64,000 bases of DNA from Rhizobium sp. CSW-27. Its GTDB lineage: Bacteria; Pseudomonadota; Alphaproteobacteria; Rhizobiales; Rhizobiaceae. The position numbers and the translations under genes are program-made. Below the pieces are notes generated by a model that did no database searches, had not been told where the DNA came from, and saw only the letters and a list, made by a program, of their open reading frames with translations. Where the stretch lies: positions 62,001 through 126,000 of the forward strand of contig NZ_JAHHZO010000010.1 in assembly GCF_018760785.1 (NCBI RefSeq), given 5' to 3'. Below are positions 58,289-64,000 of the stretch, in pieces (the stretch's first letter is position 1; every line of letters starts with the position of its first letter).

Positions 58289-58315
58289 GGGACATACCGG
58301 GCTATGAATACCGGT
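58289..58315 (-). promoter_or_regulatory. Flagellin leader element, copy 1
   Basis: GGGACATACCGG at 58289-58300; ACCGG (58296-58300) pairs with CCGGT (58311-58315) over a 10-base loop, 37 bases from the start codon. The rest of the 317-base gap 58252-58568 should hold divergent promoters for this flagellin and the OGT-like gene; I see no convincing -35/-10 pair. Confidence 0.55.
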
Positions 58316-58568
58316 GATGACGTCTGGCCTCATGCCCACTCGGTTCCGGATCTTCTGGGAAACCAAACCCGTCATGTGAGGATGACACTCGCAGACATTC
58401 ATTGCGGATTCCTTAAGTCGCTATGGACAATTGCAGTGAAAACGGCATTGATTCGTCAAGCCTGTGAAAGCACCGGTTTCGGGCAAGGTCTGCCGTCTAG
58501 CATGGCTAATCGAACGTGGATGAGCGCGTCCGCGAACCATGATCGGCAACCCCTTTCCCGGAGCCTGG

Positions 58569-60491
58569 ATGTTGAGCCCGCAGACCTTGTTTTCCGATGC
58601 CTCGAAGAGCTTTCATCGCGGCCACTACACCGAGGCCCTGGCGTCTCTCAACAAGCTTCTTGACCATGCCAGGGACGCCAAGACCTATACGCTTCTGGCG
58701 CGCACACTGCTGGCGCTCGGCTTTCGCGAGGATGCCGCCCGCACCTATGTGCTGGCGGCGGAACTGGGCGGCTCTCGGGCGGAGGATCATTATGCGGAGG
58801 CCATGAAGCTCTACTTCGAGCTCGGCCAGGAGGACATGGCGCTCAGCCTCGGCCGGCCGCTGCTGCAGCGGGCGCAGAAGGACCCGGACCTCGCCTTCAT
58901 CATCGCCTCGTTGTTCATGAAGCGCGGCGAGAAGGACATGGTGCGCGTCTTCCTGCCGGCCCTGTCGATGAGCCAGAACTCCCAGCACAACAGCCTGGCC
59001 TTCCTGCTTCTGACCGGCACACCGGAAAACGATCGCGACCGCGAATCCGTCGCCAACCTGCTCAACCGGATGCCGAACAGCCTGATCCTGATCATGGCCC
59101 ATCTGGTGGCACAGCGCGAAGTCAACAACTACCAGGAAATGGAACGCCTGCAGCCACGGCTCGACCGCCTCGTCGCCAGCGGCGACCACCGCATTCTCGG
59201 CGTGGAGACCCCCTTCTACAATCTGCACTGGCTGACGGACGAGGCCCTGAACAAGCTGGTCGGGCACAAGGCGGACGCTTTTCCGGCAACCCATCCGGCC
59301 GAGCGACGCACCATGCCGCACCGCTGGGGACGCAAGCTGCGCATCGGCTATCTCTCCTCCGACTTCTGGTCGCATCATGCCACGATGAAGCTGTTCCGCG
59401 CCGTGCTGACCGCGCATGATCCCGAGCGTTTCGACGTGACGCTGTTCTGCTACACCGATCCCAAGCATCTGGAGCACGAGACCGGACGCGACAACTGGGG
59501 CCGCATCGTCAATGTGCGCGACCTCAGCTATCCGGCAACGGCGCAGGTGATCCGCGAGCACGAGATCGACATTCTGGTGGAGATGAAGGGGCACACGCGC
59601 GGCGGACGGCCCGGCATTCTCAACTTCAAGGCAGCTCCCGTGCAGGTGGCCTGGCTCGGCTTTCCCGGCACCACCGTCAACACCGATCTCGATTACATCA
59701 TCGGCGACCATCACGTGCTGCCGGATGCCGCCAAGCCGCATTACTGGGAAAAGTTCTGCCGACTGCCGGACACCTACCAGCCGAACGATCCCCACCAGCG
59801 CCCGCGCCGCGACCTGTTCAGGCGCGCCGATGCGGGCCTGCCGGAGGATGCCTTCGTGTTCGGCTCGTTCAATGCAACGCGCAAGATCTCGATCGCCAAC
59901 ATGAATCTCTGGATCCGCATCCTCAAGGCGACGCCGAAGAGCGTACTGTGGATCATGTGCAAGAGCAGCGAGGCGCACGACAACATCCTGCGCAAGCTGA
60001 CCTCGGCCGGCATCGAGAGCCGCCGCATCATCTTCACCAAGGTGGTGCCCTACGAGGAGCACCTGGCGCGTCTGTCGCTTGCCGATGTCGGCCTCGACAC
60101 CTATCCCTACAACGGCCACACCACCACGTCCGAGCAGCTGTGGGCCGGCCTGCCGGTGCTGACCATGAAGGGCCAGCATTTCGCCTCGCGCGTCTCGGAA
60201 AGCCTGCTGAACGCCATCGGCCTGCCGGAACTGATCGCCCGCGACGAGGCGGATTATCTCGCCATGGCTGTGGATCTCTACCAGAACCCCGAGCGGGTGA
60301 AGGCTTTCAGGCAGCGGCTGGACGAGAACCGGCTGGTGAAGCCGCTGTTCGACGCAGAGCGCTTCTGCCGCCACCTGGAAACCGCCTATGAGATGATGGC
60401 GGAGCGCGCGCGGCAGGGCCTGGAGCCGGACCACATCGACGTGCCGGCGCTTGCGCCGCGCACCACGCCCTTCCTCATCGAAGCAGACTGA
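58569..60491 (+). CDS. SPINDLY/O-GlcNAc-transferase-like protein with TPR repeats (GT41)
   Basis: Predicted cytoplasmic protein O-glycosyltransferase, 640 residues from the ATG at 58569 (GGAG five bases upstream). Helical TPR-like repeats fill about 1-200 (SKSFHRGHYTEALASLNKLL is a clear unit). The catalytic half has the GT41 blocks LRIGYLSSDFWSHHATMKLF, DILVEMKGHTRGGRPGILNF, APVQVAWLGFPGTT, VFGSFNATRKIS and the sugar-nucleotide loop DTYPYNGHTTTSEQLWAGLP. Bacterial members glycosylate proteins, flagellins included in some species. Divergent from the flagellin genes, so flagellin is a plausible substrate. Confidence 0.88.
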   Translation: MLSPQTLFSDASKSFHRGHYTEALASLNKLLDHARDAKTYTLLARTLLALGFREDAARTYVLAAELGGSRAEDHYAEAMKLYFELGQEDMALSLGRPLLQRAQKDPDLAFIIASLFMKRGEKDMVRVFLPALSMSQNSQHNSLAFLLLTGTPENDRDRESVANLLNRMPNSLILIMAHLVAQREVNNYQEMERLQPRLDRLVASGDHRILGVETPFYNLHWLTDEALNKLVGHKADAFPATHPAERRTMPHRWGRKLRIGYLSSDFWSHHATMKLFRAVLTAHDPERFDVTLFCYTDPKHLEHETGRDNWGRIVNVRDLSYPATAQVIREHEIDILVEMKGHTRGGRPGILNFKAAPVQVAWLGFPGTTVNTDLDYIIGDHHVLPDAAKPHYWEKFCRLPDTYQPNDPHQRPRRDLFRRADAGLPEDAFVFGSFNATRKISIANMNLWIRILKATPKSVLWIMCKSSEAHDNILRKLTSAGIESRRIIFTKVVPYEEHLARLSLADVGLDTYPYNGHTTTSEQLWAGLPVLTMKGQHFASRVSESLLNAIGLPELIARDEADYLAMAVDLYQNPERVKAFRQRLDENRLVKPLFDAERFCRHLETAYEMMAERARQGLEPDHIDVPALAPRTTPFLIEAD

Positions 60492-60540
60492 GCAACGCCC
60501 CGCTCCGGCGGCCGCGCGTCCCCTCCCCGGTCGCCGTCCA

Positions 60541-60566
60541 GCGCTCCCCGGTCCTCCGGGGAGCGC
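60541..60566 (+). terminator. Terminator after the OGT-like gene
   Basis: An 11-bp perfect stem (60541-60551 with 60556-60566) and a 4-base loop, followed by TTCTGTTT. 50 bases past the stop. Confidence 0.85.
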
Positions 60567-60609
60567 TTTCTGTTTGCCGTCGCCCCGCCGGGCAGACCGC
60601 ACGAAAAAA

Positions 60610-60636
60610 GGGCACCGCCTGCCTGAGGCGATGCCC
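60610..60636 (-). terminator. Terminator after the GT2 gene
   Basis: GGGCACCGCCT at 60610-60620 pairs with 60626-60636 (one mismatch), and on the minus strand it is followed by CTTTTTTCGT. Positioned for the convergent glycosyltransferase gene ending at 60706. Confidence 0.85.
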
Positions 60637-60705
60637 GTCAGGGACGAGAAACGGGGAGACCGGGACTGCCGAAGCGGTGCGCCGCGGCGCCCGGCGGCCT
60701 GCCGG

Positions 60706-61908
60706 TCAGGAGAACTGTGCCATATAGTTGCGCAGCTGAAAGACGCCATCGCCGGGTGGCACGCGGGCGGCAAAATCCGGATGCATCACCAGCCAGGAGC
60801 GCGGCCCCGCATGGTCCGGCGGCAACTGGCGCACCACGCTTGCCTTGAGATTGTCGGGCAGAAGCTGCAGCGCCTCGTCGGTGATCAGCGGATCGACCAT
60901 CACCGGCCCGCCGCTATAGCCGGAAGCCTCCGTCAGCGCCGTGACGATGGCGGCCAGCGTGCAGACCTGATCGAAGGCCTCCTTTGTGGCCGGCGCGGCA
61001 TGATAGGCCGCCATGCGATGATAAAGAATGTAGGCCTCCGGCCAGTAGCGGAAGGCCATCAGCAGGCGCAGCGCCACCGACTTGCGCACCAGCATGAACT
61101 GCACGAAGCGCTCATGGAAGTGCATGCGTTCGGCATTGCCGAGCCGGCTTGCGATCTGCGCATGCGAGGCGAGATATTCCAGGCCGCCGAGATAGGTATC
61201 CCACTGGAACATGCATTCCTTCTTGCCCTGCTGCACGTCGCCATCGGCGGGAACGCCGGTCACGCGGGCAAAGGGGGCCGGCAGGAACAGCACGTCGCCC
61301 TTGCCGAGCGCCCGGGTGGTGAACAGAAAGGCCCAGAAGATGAAGGGACCAAGGCTGGAAATGGTCTGGTCGAGGATCTCGCGCCGGATGATCAGGAATT
61401 CCGGGAAGACGTGGTGGGTAAGGATGAAGTCCAGCATCTGCTGGTACTCGCCCTTCTGGAAGCGGGAGGGGCCGGGAATATGATAGAAGGGCTGCATGTC
61501 GGCGCCGCCCATGCGCTCGTTGACCAGCATCCACGGCGCCTGGATCATGCCAAGCGCCGGATCGTTTTCCAGCATGCGCAGATATTCCGACACCTTTTCC
61601 GGGATCAGCAGGTCGTCATCGCCGAGGAACAGCGCATACTTGCCGCGGGCGCGCTGCATGGCAAAGGCATAGTTGCTGAGGAAACCCGAGTTCTTGACCC
61701 GGCGGTGATGGGAGATCTCCGGCACGCCGGACAGCGATTCGAGATATTCATGCGTGCCGTCCGTGGAGCGGTCATCGACGATGACCATCTCGAAAGGAAT
61801 GCCGAGCCGCCGGAAGGCATCCAGATGGAAACGGACATTGCGCTCCAGCATCGGTCTGCGGTTGTAGGTTGGAACGCAGATCGACAACATCGGTATTGTG
61901 GCCGGCAT
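60706..61908 (-). CDS. Family 2 glycosyltransferase
   Basis: 400 residues from the ATG at 61908, with AGGGAGAG upstream. The GT-A fold opening MLSICVPTYNRRPMLERNV (about residues 7-25), FEMVIVDDRSTDGTHEYLES and the metal-binding GKYALFLGDDDLLIPEKV (the DDD block replacing DXD, about 90-107) are clear. No membrane helices, so it probably works in the cytoplasm on a soluble or lipid-linked acceptor. The C-terminal ~200 residues are unfamiliar. Convergent with the OGT-like gene and divergent from the DUF3431 gene. Donor and acceptor unknown. Confidence 0.88.
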   Translation of the reverse strand: MPATIPMLSICVPTYNRRPMLERNVRFHLDAFRRLGIPFEMVIVDDRSTDGTHEYLESLSGVPEISHHRRVKNSGFLSNYAFAMQRARGKYALFLGDDDLLIPEKVSEYLRMLENDPALGMIQAPWMLVNERMGGADMQPFYHIPGPSRFQKGEYQQMLDFILTHHVFPEFLIIRREILDQTISSLGPFIFWAFLFTTRALGKGDVLFLPAPFARVTGVPADGDVQQGKKECMFQWDTYLGGLEYLASHAQIASRLGNAERMHFHERFVQFMLVRKSVALRLLMAFRYWPEAYILYHRMAAYHAAPATKEAFDQVCTLAAIVTALTEASGYSGGPVMVDPLITDEALQLLPDNLKASVVRQLPPDHAGPRSWLVMHPDFAARVPPGDGVFQLRNYMAQFS

Positions 61909-62178
61909 GGGGCTCTCCCTGTGCAACATCATGAGCCCTTCGCGCGTGAGGGCCGCTTAGACTGTCGCAATACCTTTCCTTGCTTTCGCGAGGCTGTCGT
62001 CACACGCCGGCCCGATCATGCCACAACGCCAGCGCGTCAGCCCTGCACAAGCTATCGCGCCTAGTCTCCTCTTCCAGGGTCATCCGAGGCCTCCTTGCGG
62101 CAAGGGTGACAGGGTGTTTCGCGCGCCCGGGCCCCAGCCACGCTTTGCTGCACGTCCGCGCCGACTTGGAGATCATTC

Positions 62179-63210
62179 GTGAACAAGATCGTTCTCGCAC
62201 GCTATCTGGAACCGATCGACTGGGTCGTCGAGATTCCGCAGGACTTCGAAGTCCATATCTATAACAAGGGCGACGCGATCACCTCACCGGCCGTAAGGCG
62301 GCGGGCGCACCGGATTGTCGAGCGCCCCAATGCCGGGCGAGAATCGGAAACCTATCTCTTTCACATGATGACGGAGACCGAGGACAACGACGACTTCACC
62401 GTCTACGCGCAGGCCGACCCCTTCACCCACAGTCCCGACTTCCTGCAACTGCTTCGCGCCTGGCGCCAGTGGGACGATCTGCAGCCGCTCTCCTGGCAGT
62501 GGAAGGGCGACCACGAGGTGCCTCCGTCCACCGTCCTCAGACATTACGAGCAGCAGCTGGCCGGACGGCTGCGCGTCCGTCCGGAGCGCTTTTCGCTCTA
62601 CACCTGGGCGCCGATCGAATTCTTCGACGTTGGCGCCATGAACACCGGGCGCACCTATCGCCATGTGCATGGCCAGCTGCCGGAAGGCATCAACATTGCG
62701 GCCCACTTTCTCAGGATGGCACAGCTGCCGGAACTGGCCGAAGAGGCGGAGGCCCATTCGCTCGGCATCTTCACCTATGGCGCGCTGTTTGCGGCCCGCA
62801 ACCATGTGACCAAGCAATTGCCGCTGGAGGCGGCGAAGCGGCTCTACCAGGCATCCCTGGCCCATCCCTGCTACGGCTACGTTCTGGAGCGCATGTGGCT
62901 TCACTTCTTCGGCGCCGAATTTGAACTGCCGCAATCGGCCCCGGCCCGCTCCACGTCCGCCGCATCGACGTCGGTGCAGTCCACACAGGTCGCGGCTCAG
63001 TCGGCTTTGTCTCCTTCGGCTCCGACCGCATCGATGAAGCCAGCAGCAGGACAGTCCGCTCCGCCAGAGCCCGCCCAGCAGGTTGCTCGGGCGGAGGCGA
63101 GGAAGGGCGCCTGGGAACACCCGCTTGGCTGCGGTCCCGCCTCCGGGCAGACAGCGCCGGCATGGCCGGACCTTCAGCAAACCCAGTACCGGGAGGGCCA
63201 CGCGGGATGA
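62179..63210 (+). CDS. DUF3431-type protein (putative glycosyltransferase-like)
   Basis: 343 residues. The N-terminus NKIVLARYLEPIDWVVEIPQ followed by VHIYNKGD is the DUF3431 pattern, which resembles the first strand and sugar-nucleotide loop of GT-A enzymes. The globular part ends near residue 250; the last ~90 residues are a low-complexity Ser/Ala/Pro/Gln tail. The stop overlaps the next start as ATGA, so the two proteins are made together. Function is not established for the family. Confidence 0.65.
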   Translation: MNKIVLARYLEPIDWVVEIPQDFEVHIYNKGDAITSPAVRRRAHRIVERPNAGRESETYLFHMMTETEDNDDFTVYAQADPFTHSPDFLQLLRAWRQWDDLQPLSWQWKGDHEVPPSTVLRHYEQQLAGRLRVRPERFSLYTWAPIEFFDVGAMNTGRTYRHVHGQLPEGINIAAHFLRMAQLPELAEEAEAHSLGIFTYGALFAARNHVTKQLPLEAAKRLYQASLAHPCYGYVLERMWLHFFGAEFELPQSAPARSTSAASTSVQSTQVAAQSALSPSAPTASMKPAAGQSAPPEPAQQVARAEARKGAWEHPLGCGPASGQTAPAWPDLQQTQYREGHAG

Positions 63211-64000
63211 GGTATCCCTTCACCGAACAGGCGGACGCGGCAACCTCAGCCAGACCGGCATCCTGGACCTCTGTCGCCTTCGTCGACGACGTCTTCCGCC
63301 ATGCCTTCTGGCCCGCCAAGGAATTCTTCTACGAACTGCTGGCAGCGCCGCTGCAGGCCGTGCTCGGCCGGCCGATGCCACAAAGCATCCGTCGCCAGAT
63401 GTGGCAGAACGGCACGCTCGGAAACAGCACCGCCACGCCACTGCCCCGGGGGCCGGAAACGCAATGGCTTGCCGAGTTTCGTCAGCTGACGGCGGAAAGC
63501 CGCCGGCTGCTCGAGCCCTACATCGATCCGGCAGCCCTTCATATCTGTTACGAGCCGTCTCCCGGACTCCTCGGCTTCCTCGACGAAATCGGCGCAACGT
63601 ATATCGACATTCGCCTGTCGCCGATCCGCTTCCTCCCGGACGTCGTGCTGGCCCTGAGCAGCAATTCGCCCATCATCCGCGCAGCACTGTCGCGCATTGG
63701 GCTGCCGCGTTATGAGATCGGCGCCGAAGCCACCAAGCTTGCCGCCGCCTTCCGGCACCGGGATCGTTACACGCCCCAGGCTAATATTCCACGGCGGGCA
63801 GGCGCGCAGGTGGTCGTGGTCGGCCAGACGGCGTCCGATGCCAGCATCATCGCCGGCGACCGTTTCTTCCATTTCCGCGATGCATCCGACATCCTACAGC
63901 AGACGCTGCAGGGCAAGCATGTACTTTATCTGCGCCATCCCAGTGCCTCGGATGCGCATATCCGCAGCGAGACGGACCTGCTCCGCAGCTTCTATCCTGC
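63207..64000 (+). CDS. Capsule-synthesis (KpsC-like) family protein, partial
   Basis: Open from the ATG at 63207 to the window end (264 codons, no stop). The last part, QVVVVGQTASDASIIAG, then GKHVLYLRHPSASDAHI, resembles the VxGQ..DASI..G and ilyK.HP motifs of KpsC/KpsS capsule proteins, which are Kdo transferases. The upstream 190 residues (FVDDVFRHAFWPAKEFFYEL; HICYEPSPGLLGFLDEIGAT) are less familiar. Translationally coupled to the DUF3431 gene. The family call rests on two motifs and is moderate. Confidence 0.55.
   Translation, partial: MRYPFTEQADAATSARPASWTSVAFVDDVFRHAFWPAKEFFYELLAAPLQAVLGRPMPQSIRRQMWQNGTLGNSTATPLPRGPETQWLAEFRQLTAESRRLLEPYIDPAALHICYEPSPGLLGFLDEIGATYIDIRLSPIRFLPDVVLALSSNSPIIRAALSRIGLPRYEIGAEATKLAAAFRHRDRYTPQANIPRRAGAQVVVVGQTASDASIIAGDRFFHFRDASDILQQTLQGKHVLYLRHPSASDAHIRSETDLLRSFYP

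Noticed and set aside
58506-60773. Open frame of 755 codons opposite the OGT-like gene
   Set aside because: An antisense shadow; it also reads through a strong terminator hairpin.

Overview
The window is chromosomal DNA from an alphaproteobacterium of the Rhizobiaceae (Rhizobium/Sinorhizobium/Agrobacterium type). The evidence is high GC, rhizobium-specific motility genes (motC, motD, rem, flaF, flbT, short flagellins in tandem), an aglREFGAK alpha-glucoside operon, a zwf-pgl-edd Entner-Doudoroff operon and a RIME-like palindromic repeat. From memory, Sinorhizobium meliloti also has its fla-mot-flg block beside agl and zwf-pgl-edd. I cannot assign a species. I see no tRNA, rRNA, CRISPR array, insertion sequence or prophage.

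Layout. 1-3540 (minus): putrescine importer potF-G-H-I, with potI cut by the window edge. 3697-6631: a RamB/ScfR-type regulator divergent from isocitrate lyase aceA, with an array of TTTACA repeats between them. 6632-8358: a RIME-like repeat, small genes, a 22-bp perfect hairpin and a frameshifted LysR gene. 8291-13196 (minus): two chemoreceptors. 13410-17478: a BaiN/YhiN-type flavoprotein, then puuA-puuB-like putrescine catabolism genes. 17573-21674: zwf-pgl-edd. 21791-25197: Tat-exported metallophosphatase, LysE exporter, AraC regulator, PilZ-like protein. 25318-33163: the aglEFGAK operon, divergent from its LacI-type regulator aglR with two palindromic operators. 33180-37108: folD, then a chain-length-determinant-like membrane protein and a divergent WecG/TagA-like glycosyltransferase.

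37338-58251 (minus) is one continuous late-flagellar locus. In transcription order it runs: three flagellins, FliH-like protein, motB, motC, motD (fliK), a lytic transglycosylase, rem, flgE, flgK, flgL, flaF, flbT, flgD, fliQ, flhA, fliR, and FliJ-, FlgJ-, FlgN- and FliL-like proteins. Many stop/start overlaps indicate translational coupling. 58569-64000 is a glycan island divergent from the flagellins: a SPINDLY/OGT-like glycosyltransferase, a GT2 enzyme, a DUF3431 protein and the start of a KpsC/capsule-synthesis-like protein.

How it fits together. Putrescine is imported by PotFGHI and can be degraded by PuuA/PuuB. Alpha-glucosides are imported and hydrolysed by Agl, and the glucose can enter the Entner-Doudoroff route through Zwf, Pgl and Edd. 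AceA under the ScfR-type regulator opens the glyoxylate shunt. Rem switches on flagellar genes, and its upstream region carries a consensus CtrA site and three GANTC methylation sites, suggesting cell-cycle control. FlbT/FlaF probably tune flagellin output, and all three flagellin leaders share a small hairpin element that could be their target. The glycan island is a candidate flagellin or surface glycosylation system.
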